A stretch of 64,000 nt of DNA from positions 362,961 through 426,960 of the IMG/VR virus record IMGVR_UViG_3300028920_000001; one strand, 5' to 3'. The notes below the pieces were generated by a model, which saw only the letters and a list, made by a program, of their open reading frames with translations, was not told where the DNA came from and searched no databases. Below are positions 1 through 8,548 of this stretch, in pieces (the first letter of the stretch is position 1; the number at the start of each line of letters is the position of its first letter). The translations under genes were made by a program, and so were the position numbers. This DNA is from a virus.

Positions 1-55
1 AGGGAAATATATACTGAAGATTAACATCGTCGCTCGAGCACAATAGGGAGCTGAA

Positions 56-3000
56 ATGACAATTGGACCTTTCACGACGTATGCCCCTCCTGGCGTCTAC
101 ACTCAGACTATTGTTGAGCCAGTCGTTATTCAGCTCCTAGGAGGGCTGAGGGTTCCGGTATTGATCGGAACGGCCCAAGAGACACTCACTCAGACCGATT
201 TTGAAATGATTCGTGGGTCCAGCAGCGTGGCTGATACCCCGATCTTCAATGAGGATGTCTCTGGTCGGTGGATTGTTAGTGGGACTAATCAAAATCCTAT
301 TATCGGTAGTCAAGATGGGACCCTTTTTAAATTTAAAGTTCGTAATTATCCGATTGTTGATGGTGATGGTCTTGGTCGTACTACATTTGATGTAACCAAG
401 GTTTCGGTTACTGTTAATGGTGAAGCTACAGTTGTTTCCCAGGTTGATGGCACTAATGGTGTTATTACCTTATTAACTGCTCCTCAGTCTACCGATACTG
501 TTCTAATCAGTTATTTCTTCCATCGGAAAGATACCCGTATCACCGATGACGTTTCTGATCAGGTGACCGAGGACGCAGCGTCCTTGATTGCTCCCAAGGC
601 TGAAACCTACGAGATTACGACTGGTACTAATGATACATTAACTGTGTATATTAATGATGCAATTGCATCAAATTCGGTTACTTTGACCGCTGGAATTCGA
701 AGTGCCACAGACATTGCTAATGATATTAATGGAGCAGGCGTTACTGGGTTGACCGCTACTGTCCATGTTGATAACCAAGGTTTGAATCATCTGCGACTGA
801 ATGCCCAAGGCAACATTTTAATCGGTAGTGGTACTGCCAATGGTATCCTTGGGTTTAATCCCGGAGATTACACTAATCGTACTCGTGTATTCCGTACGTA
901 TCAAGGTCCGATTGTAGATGGTTCTGATGGTGGTATCACTACCACTGAACCTTCCAAGGTGACGGTCTTGGTCAATGGAGTCCAGGTAGTTGCATCCGAG
1001 GTGGATGGTACCAATCGCTTGGTTACTCTGCCAACTGCTCCGGTTCCTGGTGCTATTGTCACAATTGAATATTGGTTCAATACTTGGCAGGATACGTTTG
1101 ATTATCTGCCGAATTCAAATATTGTGACGATGGGCAATGTGGGTATCTCGCCTGGTCGGCGAGATTATCTGAATGGTCCGGACTTTGTAGTCGTTAATGA
1201 AAACGACCAGTCCAAGATTCTGTGGGGCACAGCTTGGCAGGTTGTTTCTGGTGAGGTCACCGGGTCTACGCCGCTTGATTCCACACAGGTTACCGCCATG
1301 TTGGTGGATGACCGAATGTACGCGGTTGAATTAGATCGGTATGTAGATACTACTACTAACACAGTATCTTCTACACAATTTGAGCTTCCACTGATCGCCA
1401 CTACCGGTAATGGACGAGATACGCCGCTTGGTACATCTGTTTACCAGACTGTGACCAATAGCCGGATTGATCTGCCAACAAATCGTCCTGATTTGGTGAT
1501 TGTTCATACTGGCAAGACTCCTAGGGATGCCCTTTCTCGGCCTCCGGTTACGGTTCTCGAGGTTAACATCAGCAATAATACCATAGTTCTTCAGGATACG
1601 GTGCCTGCGGACTATAATGCTTATGCCACTTTCTGGTATAACCGCACAGTTGATGATAATTACACTTTGACTTGTCAAACACCTGGTGCCAGTGGGATTG
1701 GCAAGTTTACGGTTACTTCCGAGCTAAATAACGATGTTAATCTTTACAGTGTCATCTTTGGTACTAAGAATGCATTGCCTCAGACAGTGCAATGGCCAAG
1801 TGGGGTGGAGAAGATAACTGATGCTATCCATTATGGTGGACAGCCTGTGCCCGAGACAGTTACTATCACTTTTGATAGTACGCTGCTTCCAAACACTCAT
1901 GCGTCGTTCTCGAATGCTCTGCCTGAGCCATACGACCTATATACTACTTATAGTGATCAATTTGGTGGGATTCGGATTGATGGAGCTTCTGCATTCTCTG
2001 TTGATTTGAATACGGCGTTCGCTGCTCAGTTGTTAGGTAGTCCGGTTTCCGGTACTCTGCCGGCAGCTATTACGACAACTGATGAGCTCGTGCTTGAGAT
2101 TGATGGAGTTATTCTAAATATCAATGAGACGACTGTTACGGCAGCTGCAGGCACTTGGTCTACCGTTACCACCCTTGCAGGTGTGGTTACTGCCATTAAT
2201 GCTGTAATTGATGCTGACGTTCAAGTTCATCCTGATGGATCTGGCACGTTTGCTTCAACAGCGGCTAATAGTCTGGCTTCCGTAGTTACTTATGGGACTC
2301 AGAGCATTCTGAAGATTGCCGGTAGAAATGTTCAAACTTCTACCAATGGTCTAGAATCTCAGGTTAAGGTTCTGACTCCAACTACTGTTGGTCAGGTTGA
2401 TATTTCGGCCACTCTTGGTTTCACTCCGAATCAAGAATCCCTTGGTAGCTGGGATGGTTTGAATCAGCCAGCAGAGATCATTAGTTCGGTTGATGCTCCG
2501 TACTTGATTACTGCTAGTGTGGATGATTCTTTCCTGTTCAATATTGATGGACAGGATTATCAAGCTACCATTCCGTCTGGTTCGGCGGTGACTCAGGGTC
2601 AGGTGGTTGATGCTATTAATGCTGGGTATCTAGACACTGCTCCTGCTGCTGATCAGGCTACTGCGTTGGCTCAGGCTATTGTAGTGGCGAACTCATTGGC
2701 TACTAATTACGGTGGCCATCAGGCTTTGGCTACTTGGCACGTATTAGCGGATGCTGCTAATAATGTGACAGCGCCTGTGGCCACTGATTTGTCATCATTG
2801 CTTACTTTGTTAGCAGATATTAAGGCCCAGTTCAATGCCCATATCATTAATACTGGTGGTGTTTATCATAATGGCTCGACTGATACCACCAATACGATAT
2901 CAGCAGCTGATCCGACTACTCTGGAAGAAGCTATCAATTTCATCTGGGTTTTGAAGAATAATTTCAATTCGCACTTGGCGACAGCCGGAACCATCCACCT

Positions 3001-4771
3001 TTTGGCTGATGCAACCAACGTTGAGACTAATAGTAACTCTCAGTTGGTAGCAATTGCTGGTGCAGGTTTGTACGCGAATAAGATTATTCTTAGATCGCGT
3101 GTCAATACCATTTCTTCGCGAGTGGCAATTAGTACGTTGGGGACTGCCAATACGAAGCTCGGGTTTACTGCTGGTGATTCGGCCTCTGTTAATCAACCAA
3201 CTGCTTCTCGTTTAGCAGCTGCTTTGAATGCTGATGCTACTTTTGCTGCAGCGGCAGTGGCATGGCCAGTAACGACCCAGGGTCGTGGCACATTCCTCCA
3301 GATTGATTCTCTTTCTGCCGGTATCGGCTCCAGTATCACTTTCACTAGTGTGACTGGCACGGTCTTTACCACAGATACGGGAATCGGTATTACTCCTGGT
3401 GTTAGTGGTGATATCGGTGAGGCAGCCACTGCTGGTTATACAGTTTCCTCTTCGAATCCAAATGGATCAAGCGGAACTGGTGTTCCGGGCCAGACTTATA
3501 CAGATGCTCAGACCGGGCTTCGGTTCACTGTTCTTCCGGCATCTGCTGGTGATTACGCTGATGGTGGTTCGTTCACTTTGATTGTGAATTCCACCTTCAC
3601 TGCTGATGCCTCAATTCCGTCTCGAGCTATTCCGGGCTTGGAATTCTACGTTTTCAACACCCTGAATGTGGGCGTTGATTCGACAGCTATTCTGAGCACA
3701 TTTAATAAGGGTGGTTCGGAACCAGCAGTGGGTGACGTTTACTACGTCAGCTACAACTACGCTAAGTCGGATATTTCCACTGCCCTATTCCGGGATCTGA
3801 AGAAGATTCAGCAGAATTTTGGAGCTCCTACTCCCGAAAATCCGCTCAGTCTTGGAGCTCGGTTGGCTCTGTTAAATGGTTCGGTTCTGCTTGGCCTGCG
3901 TCAGGTGCTTCGAGCCCCGAATTCAGCTCAAGCTTCTCTGCAATCATACGCAGATGCTATCAATGAGCAGAAGAAACCAATTGAGGGCAGCGTGAAGCCG
4001 GATGTATTGGTTGCTCTAGCAACTGATCCAGAAATCTTCAGTTTGCTGAATCAGCATGCTGTGTTCATGTCCGCTCCGCGCCAGGAAGGTGAGCGAATTA
4101 GCATCGGTGGTGTTGCAGCTGGTACCACCCCGTTGGGTGTGCGTGCTATTGCTCAAGGTCTGCAATCTGAGTTGTTCATTCTGACTTATCCTGATACTTT
4201 CGTAATTTCGGTTACGGATCAGCAGGGTAATACGGTTGAACAGCTGATTGATGGCTCGTATGCTGCAGCGGCTTTAGCGGGTAGTGCAACCAATCCGGCT
4301 GTAGATGCCGCTACCCCATGGACTCGTCGTCAAGTTCTCGGGTTCAAGAGGTTGGGCCGCATTCTGGATCCGACTGAAGCTAATCAGGTGGCGGTCAGTG
4401 GTGTCAGCATTATTGAGCGAGTCGACACCGGGATGCGAATTCGCCACGGGTTGACGACTCGAATTGATAACGTCATTACGCGTACACCGAGCGTGACGTT
4501 GACGATTCATTACATCCAGCAGTCTACTCGCCGAACTTTGGATCCATACATTGGGCAGAAGTTCACGAGCACTCTGATTAAGTCGGTTGAGTCCAAACTG
4601 AACGGTATGTTCAGCGGACTTATCGATAAGGAAATTGTAACTGAGGTTGGTGGAATTGCGGTGACGATTGATGAAGATGATCCTACTATCATGAGGACGT
4701 CTGCCATCTACGTCCCAGTGTTCCCGCTTGAGTATATCGTTAGTACCTTCCAGGTACGAATTCGGCTCTAA
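56..4771 (+). CDS. Tail sheath protein, giant form with inserted modules
   Basis: Contractile tail sheath subunit, which polymerises around the tube and contracts at infection. The N-terminus (an APPGVY motif at about residues 10-15) and the last 320 residues or so, including the RIRHGLTTR stretch and the conserved basic C-terminus, look like the core sheath fold. T4 gp18 is about 660 aa, so some 900 residues are insertions. In them I see two beta modules with a VNG...VDGTN signature (about residues 95-155 and 280-336), three flagellin-hook-like modules ending in LGF (about 183-275, 670-800, and 820-1040), and three copies of a His/Asn-Asp helical repeat (about 868-990) lying inside the third hook-like module. 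The ATG at 56 has a good GGGAG ribosome site. The gene stands alone and is followed by a hairpin. The sheath call is firm; the insert roles (surface decoration) are inferred. Confidence 0.9.
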   Translation: MTIGPFTTYAPPGVYTQTIVEPVVIQLLGGLRVPVLIGTAQETLTQTDFEMIRGSSSVADTPIFNEDVSGRWIVSGTNQNPIIGSQDGTLFKFKVRNYPIVDGDGLGRTTFDVTKVSVTVNGEATVVSQVDGTNGVITLLTAPQSTDTVLISYFFHRKDTRITDDVSDQVTEDAASLIAPKAETYEITTGTNDTLTVYINDAIASNSVTLTAGIRSATDIANDINGAGVTGLTATVHVDNQGLNHLRLNAQGNILIGSGTANGILGFNPGDYTNRTRVFRTYQGPIVDGSDGGITTTEPSKVTVLVNGVQVVASEVDGTNRLVTLPTAPVPGAIVTIEYWFNTWQDTFDYLPNSNIVTMGNVGISPGRRDYLNGPDFVVVNENDQSKILWGTAWQVVSGEVTGSTPLDSTQVTAMLVDDRMYAVELDRYVDTTTNTVSSTQFELPLIATTGNGRDTPLGTSVYQTVTNSRIDLPTNRPDLVIVHTGKTPRDALSRPPVTVLEVNISNNTIVLQDTVPADYNAYATFWYNRTVDDNYTLTCQTPGASGIGKFTVTSELNNDVNLYSVIFGTKNALPQTVQWPSGVEKITDAIHYGGQPVPETVTITFDSTLLPNTHASFSNALPEPYDLYTTYSDQFGGIRIDGASAFSVDLNTAFAAQLLGSPVSGTLPAAITTTDELVLEIDGVILNINETTVTAAAGTWSTVTTLAGVVTAINAVIDADVQVHPDGSGTFASTAANSLASVVTYGTQSILKIAGRNVQTSTNGLESQVKVLTPTTVGQVDISATLGFTPNQESLGSWDGLNQPAEIISSVDAPYLITASVDDSFLFNIDGQDYQATIPSGSAVTQGQVVDAINAGYLDTAPAADQATALAQAIVVANSLATNYGGHQALATWHVLADAANNVTAPVATDLSSLLTLLADIKAQFNAHIINTGGVYHNGSTDTTNTISAADPTTLEEAINFIWVLKNNFNSHLATAGTIHLLADATNVETNSNSQLVAIAGAGLYANKIILRSRVNTISSRVAISTLGTANTKLGFTAGDSASVNQPTASRLAAALNADATFAAAAVAWPVTTQGRGTFLQIDSLSAGIGSSITFTSVTGTVFTTDTGIGITPGVSGDIGEAATAGYTVSSSNPNGSSGTGVPGQTYTDAQTGLRFTVLPASAGDYADGGSFTLIVNSTFTADASIPSRAIPGLEFYVFNTLNVGVDSTAILSTFNKGGSEPAVGDVYYVSYNYAKSDISTALFRDLKKIQQNFGAPTPENPLSLGARLALLNGSVLLGLRQVLRAPNSAQASLQSYADAINEQKKPIEGSVKPDVLVALATDPEIFSLLNQHAVFMSAPRQEGERISIGGVAAGTTPLGVRAIAQGLQSELFILTYPDTFVISVTDQQGNTVEQLIDGSYAAAALAGSATNPAVDAATPWTRRQVLGFKRLGRILDPTEANQVAVSGVSIIERVDTGMRIRHGLTTRIDNVITRTPSVTLTIHYIQQSTRRTLDPYIGQKFTSTLIKSVESKLNGMFSGLIDKEIVTEVGGIAVTIDEDDPTIMRTSAIYVPVFPLEYIVSTFQVRIRL
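2659..3030 (+). repeat. His/Asn-Asp helical repeats, 3 units, inside the sheath gene
   Basis: Three diverged units of about 40 codons. Each has a His, then a D-x-x-N turn, an ATDL-like helix start, a helix ending in (D/E)IK-x2-F, and a second His. The same unit recurs in the 810 aa and 1997 aa proteins encoded 48 kb and more downstream. It is a protein-level repeat; the DNA copies are not close to identical. Confidence 0.7.
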
Positions 4772-4799
4772 TCTCCTCTTGCGAGGTATGTTGGCTGTT

Positions 4800-4828
4800 G
4801 CCTGAGGTCGCGGGCAGGGACCTCAGGC
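4800..4828. terminator. Hairpin between convergent genes, probable bidirectional terminator
   Basis: A perfect 10-bp stem (GCCTGAGGTC pairing with GACCTCAGGC) with a 9-base loop lies in the 63-bp gap between the end of the sheath gene and the end of the minus-strand cassette operon. There is no strong T-run on either side, so it may act with a factor, or mainly block read-through in both directions. Confidence 0.6.
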
Positions 4829-4834
4829 GCAGCT

Positions 4835-5362
4835 CTATTTCCCGCTATTATTCTTGGTAGGCGGAAGCAGGGGCATCGAGTCGATAGCGGCAGTCAAAGC
4901 CTTCATTGATTTACGACTCTTGTTGACCTCCCGCTTGACGTCAGCGCTGAGTTTGTTGACATCTACATTCTTATCTGTGGATTCTAAACTCGCGGCACTG
5001 GACTTAACCCGACGACGCTTTCGACGGTGAACAGTACGAGCCAAATCTTCATCATCAACTGTTGCTCGTACTCCCTCAACTTTATCAAACCAGATTTCCC
5101 GGTGATATTTTCGGCTCAGGATTCGGTTGGCACTGGCTAGAACACTGGAGAGGCGATTTTTGACTTGGTCGCTATCTTCCCCAGGAATTCGGCTCAAGCC
5201 GAAGGCGACCTTAGCGATATATCGTTTATCAAAAAAGGCGAGTGGGAGTTCATCGGCTCCGGTGTTTAAGAACTCGGCAGCTCGTTCGCCATAAGTTCCG
5301 GTGTTGTCAGTTTTATAAGATTTTAGAAATTCAGCAGGTGATCTTACAGTGCGTTTTGACAT
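4835..5362 (-). CDS. Small winged-helix-like protein, cassette copy 2, gene C
   Basis: A 175 aa basic protein and paralogue of the protein at 7164-7688. The two share a helix rich in Arg followed by a strand-turn with VEGVRATVDDED here and RGVGYRATVNDED in the partner. An RGVGYR turn after a recognition helix is what the OmpR/PhoB-type winged helix shows, so I infer a DNA-binding domain at about residues 40-115. The C-terminal third is Lys/Ser-rich and probably helical. It is the last gene of a six-gene minus-strand operon and starts directly after the J-domain gene, with a GGAGA ribosome site inside that gene's end. No known family name can be given, and the DNA target is unknown. Confidence 0.7.
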   Translation of the reverse strand: MSKRTVRSPAEFLKSYKTDNTGTYGERAAEFLNTGADELPLAFFDKRYIAKVAFGLSRIPGEDSDQVKNRLSSVLASANRILSRKYHREIWFDKVEGVRATVDDEDLARTVHRRKRRRVKSSAASLESTDKNVDVNKLSADVKREVNKSRKSMKALTAAIDSMPLLPPTKNNSGK

Positions 5363-6286
5363 TTATTTCTCCATCTGTTCGTTCCAGAGTTCTACGACCT
5401 CCCACGCTTCATTTACAGCGTGATATTGTTTAACCAGCTTGTCACTTCCATTGTTCCGATCCGGATGATACCTTGCGGCCAATCTTTTGTAAACCGATCT
5501 GGCTCTTTTAATATCGACTTTATGTCTACCTCTAGGTCTAGAGATACCGAGGGTTTCGCAGGCGTTACGGATGGCAGTAACAGTAATAGTGTCGGTGTCA
5601 GAAGGAGTGAAATCCCGCCTAAGATTTCTAATTTTCTTGAGAAGATCTTCATAGGTGACGCGGACTTCGTACTCGAAATCTTCAACTAGCCCTCTTCTTA
5701 CATCAGGTTCAATACCTTCTAATCTTACATTGACGAATGTATCTGTTAACGCCTTGATACTGGCGTAAAACATTCGGGCGTTGTCGGCTCTAAGATCTTC
5801 AGGATTGATTTCTGGAATTGAAGGTTTTGTTTTTTTAGATTTAGGTTTTTTGGGTGGTCGTCTTCGATGAATATACCCGTCTTTATTAGGATAATCTATG
5901 TATTTATCTGAAAAATATTCCTCAAGGAATTCTTTTAATTTGGTAGGATCTCCTTTGGCTTTTTTTCCAAGAACATAAGCTGTAGCCAGGGGCATTTTTC
6001 TAACCGCGATGGCATCCCATAGTGGTTTGGCTAGATCCCCCATTAATAAAATTCCGGCTCTCTTGGCAGGGCCATATGTATTTTTTGCTCCAATTTCTAC
6101 AAACCATTGACTTCTTCTTAGAGGAGTTTTATCTCCTTTGTCACGTCGGTTAATGCTATAGAAGGACCAAACTTTTCTTTCAAGTTTAGCTATTTTATAT
6201 TGATTGGTTGGGATGTCTTTTTCATACTCTTCAAGTAATTCAAGGATTAGCTCTTCTACATGCTTATCAAGGTTCTGCAGATTCAT
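5363..6286 (-). CDS. J-domain (DnaJ-like) protein, cassette copy 2, gene B
   Basis: A 307 aa protein whose last 75 residues or so form a J-domain: helix II is basic (YKRLAARYHPD), the HPD tripeptide is at residues 274-276, and a third helix follows. J-domains stimulate the ATPase of DnaK/Hsp70. Here the J-domain is C-terminal and there is no Gly/Phe region or zinc finger, so this is a specialised J-protein and not a general DnaJ. The N-terminal 190 residues match the paralogue at 7685-8548 (shared PLW...MP...Y...AK..G.P pattern, and a second shared helical block at about 170-220), separated by a Lys/Pro-rich linker. It overlaps the upstream gene by 20 bases. The client is unknown; the winged-helix neighbours are the obvious candidates (inference). 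Confidence 0.8.
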   Translation of the reverse strand: MNLQNLDKHVEELILELLEEYEKDIPTNQYKIAKLERKVWSFYSINRRDKGDKTPLRRSQWFVEIGAKNTYGPAKRAGILLMGDLAKPLWDAIAVRKMPLATAYVLGKKAKGDPTKLKEFLEEYFSDKYIDYPNKDGYIHRRRPPKKPKSKKTKPSIPEINPEDLRADNARMFYASIKALTDTFVNVRLEGIEPDVRRGLVEDFEYEVRVTYEDLLKKIRNLRRDFTPSDTDTITVTAIRNACETLGISRPRGRHKVDIKRARSVYKRLAARYHPDRNNGSDKLVKQYHAVNEAWEVVELWNEQMEK

Positions 6287-7157
6287 GTTGCTTTAGGTGC
6301 TTCACAACGGTTTCGATCTCTTTGAATAAAGAGTCCTCTTTTTTCATTTGAGAGGACATTTGATTAATAAGATTCTTACCTCGAGAGTTAAATTCCATTA
6401 CTTTTGCTAATAATTCTATAACTTGAAGTTGGGTCTTGTTGTCTACTTTCTTGTTGATTCCGGTGCAGAGTCGCATCAACCCTGCAGTTCGATCTGCACT
6501 TGCAGACGAAAGTTCTTGAATTGCGATCAATTTAGTATCATATTCTCCGAGGAATTCAAGCTCAGTTTCAATCCCTTGGTTAATTTTGGTGGCAGTGCCG
6601 GCAATTTCTTTTAATTGTGATGTTGTGCCGTTTTGAAAGCTTTCTACTTTTTCTTCGAGTTCTTCAACTTTCTTATAAAGGTTGGTGGAGATTTGAATTA
6701 AGGCAGCTACTCCTCTTATTAATTGATCTGCAGTGTTTTCTTCTTGTTCTTGGGTAACATCAGAACCTACGTTATGAGCTATGACTGGTTCTTCTTCAGG
6801 TTTTTCCTTCAGGGGATATTCATTTGGCCAAATTATGTGTTTGATATAAACAGTATCATTTGCTGCTTTAGTAAGCAATCCAATAGCTTTGTCCTTGTTT
6901 CCAATTTCGTAAGTTGTATTTCTAAGTGAACCACTTCTAATTGCCAATTCTTCTTCAATCAGGCGACTCATTAATTTGCGCTGCCAGTCTTTTGACATGG
7001 CCATCTTGCGCATTTGTGGAACTTCTAAATCTCCGTCACCTCTTGGAGAGAATAATTCTTTCATTGAAAGCGGGTCCTTTGAACTAATCAGTCTTTCTAA
7101 GACTACTCCAGCCCAAAGGACCTTCGCTTCATTCTTATTTAAGTTACGTGAAACCAC
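6267..7157 (-). CDS. Winged-helix plus coiled-coil protein, cassette copy 2, gene A
   Basis: A 296 aa protein starting at GTG. Residues about 30-95 form a small helix-turn-helix-like domain with the signature SKDWQ...M..L, shared with the larger paralogue at 8545-9636 (SKDWQKGCMYHL). After an acidic linker (about residues 115-140), the rest is a long coiled-coil-forming region with heptad-like Leu/Ile spacing. It follows gene C of copy 1 by six bases and overlaps gene B of copy 2 by 20 bases, so the six genes are probably one transcript. Relative to its paralogue it lacks the second winged-helix copy and the C-terminal domain. DNA binding is inferred from the fold pattern only. Confidence 0.7.
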   Translation of the reverse strand: MVSRNLNKNEAKVLWAGVVLERLISSKDPLSMKELFSPRGDGDLEVPQMRKMAMSKDWQRKLMSRLIEEELAIRSGSLRNTTYEIGNKDKAIGLLTKAANDTVYIKHIIWPNEYPLKEKPEEEPVIAHNVGSDVTQEQEENTADQLIRGVAALIQISTNLYKKVEELEEKVESFQNGTTSQLKEIAGTATKINQGIETELEFLGEYDTKLIAIQELSSASADRTAGLMRLCTGINKKVDNKTQLQVIELLAKVMEFNSRGKNLINQMSSQMKKEDSLFKEIETVVKHLKQHESAEP

Positions 7158-7163
7158 GTTCTA

Positions 7164-7688
7164 TTATTCTTTTTCTTCCTGGACTGGAGGCAACAGTTTC
7201 TGAATTCGATCATCAGAAATCAGGTTACTGATTTTCTTGACATTACGGACGAAGCTACGAAGTTTACGACCTTCAGGATTTGAGGTTGAAATCTTACGGG
7301 CATCGATCATGCCGAGGCTATTATCAACACTAACCTTGGCTGAGGCTAATCGCTTAGTACGGTCAGCTAAATCAAATCGAGCTTTATCTTCATCATTGAC
7401 AGTGGCACGGTAGCCAACTCCGCGTTGGCAGATATACCCACGTTGATATTCTTTGCGTAGAAGATCACGGGCTCGAGTCATACATGCCCGTACGCTATCT
7501 GCTTCCTTGGAAGTAGCACGTGGTGTATGATTATAACCATTAATGGCTTTTACGATTTCCTGTGCCGGGAAATACTGATACCGCAAATTCTTAGCGGCCC
7601 AGTCGAGGAAATGAGCAACACGTTGAGTTAGGCTCATCCCAGGAAGTGACTGGTAATCCGCTACTGCCGCCTTTCGTTTCTTGGTCAT
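7164..7688 (-). CDS. Small winged-helix protein, cassette copy 1, gene C
   Basis: A 174 aa protein. Residues about 20-110 read as a winged helix: helices, then a basic recognition helix (CMTRARDLLRKEY) and the strand-turn RGVGYRATV, which resembles the end of the OmpR/PhoB effector domain. No receiver domain is present. The C-terminus is basic and helical. It has the best ribosome site of the operon (AAGGAG), placed inside the end of the J-domain gene, which it overlaps by four bases. It is a paralogue of the protein at 4835-5362. A DNA-binding regulator or initiator-like protein is inferred; no family is recognised with certainty. Confidence 0.7.
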   Translation of the reverse strand: MTKKRKAAVADYQSLPGMSLTQRVAHFLDWAAKNLRYQYFPAQEIVKAINGYNHTPRATSKEADSVRACMTRARDLLRKEYQRGYICQRGVGYRATVNDEDKARFDLADRTKRLASAKVSVDNSLGMIDARKISTSNPEGRKLRSFVRNVKKISNLISDDRIQKLLPPVQEEKE

Positions 7689-8548
7689 AGCTTCTCCTTA
7701 TTCAAGGAATCATTGTATTCCTTGAGAATTTCGTGTGCTCCTACTGCTTCTTCAAACAAATCCCTAGTCTCTTCATTGCCACCGTGAGCATCAGGATGAT
7801 ACAACCTGGTGAGTCTTTTCATTTGTTTAGTAGCTTGTTTTAGATCTATTGGTTGATTAATTGGAGGCGAATCAATTTGTAGGATTTTACAAGCGCGAAT
7901 CAATTTTTTTCGATCTATTGTAGTTCCGAATTTAATTTTGCTTTTTGCGGCTCGGGCAGCTCTGGATTGCCAACCCATGATTAATGTTTTCAAATCAATT
8001 TCAAATTCTCTTAGAAGATTATCTTTTTCAATTTCAAGTAAATCTCCGAGTTTTCCTTCAAGATGATCAGTGATCATCATTCTGATTTGTGCCCAGAATG
8101 GTTTATCTCCGTTTTCTCGAACAATTAAACCAATCCCAGTTTCAGTTTTTCTTTTAATGATTGGAAATTTTTTCTTAATTTGTTTTCCACTGGGGAGTCG
8201 TGCTTCATAGGATTTATTTTCATATTTATTGAATTCAATATTTAGTGCTTTTTCAATTGGTTCTCCTCGTCTTTTAGCTGTAGTGATTATTCGATAAATA
8301 GTATGAAAAGGCATTCCATTTTCAAGTCTTTCCCAAAGAGGACTTGATAATCTAGGTGGTAACTTATAAATTGACCGTCGAGTTCGATATTGAATATCAG
8401 TGATTCCGAGAGTATGAACGACAGTTTTGGCTGCTCTTTTACTGTTTTGGATACCTTTATAATGTTTCCAAAGGGTATACTCGAATTCAGCTTTCTCCTC
8501 TTGGGTGGAAAGTTTCTGATATTCTTCCACTAATTGACTCGTGTTCAT
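7685..8548 (-). CDS. J-domain (DnaJ-like) protein, cassette copy 1, gene B
   Basis: A 287 aa protein with a C-terminal J-domain: helix II KRLTRLYHPD, HPD at residues 251-253, then a helix ending in KEYNDSLNKEKL. The N-terminal domain aligns with the paralogue at 5363-6286 (PLWERL...MPFHTIY...AKRRGEP) and is not a known DnaJ substrate-binding region. It overlaps gene A by four bases and gene C by four bases, so the three products are probably made in step. The expected role is to recruit host DnaK to a specific partner; that partner is unknown. The gene is clearly AT-rich compared with the neighbouring sheath gene. Confidence 0.8.
   Translation of the reverse strand: MNTSQLVEEYQKLSTQEEKAEFEYTLWKHYKGIQNSKRAAKTVVHTLGITDIQYRTRRSIYKLPPRLSSPLWERLENGMPFHTIYRIITTAKRRGEPIEKALNIEFNKYENKSYEARLPSGKQIKKKFPIIKRKTETGIGLIVRENGDKPFWAQIRMMITDHLEGKLGDLLEIEKDNLLREFEIDLKTLIMGWQSRAARAAKSKIKFGTTIDRKKLIRACKILQIDSPPINQPIDLKQATKQMKRLTRLYHPDAHGGNEETRDLFEEAVGAHEILKEYNDSLNKEKL

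Noticed and set aside
1331-1678. 115-codon antisense open frame in the sheath gene
   Set aside because: No ribosome site or coding character; it lies wholly inside a certain gene.
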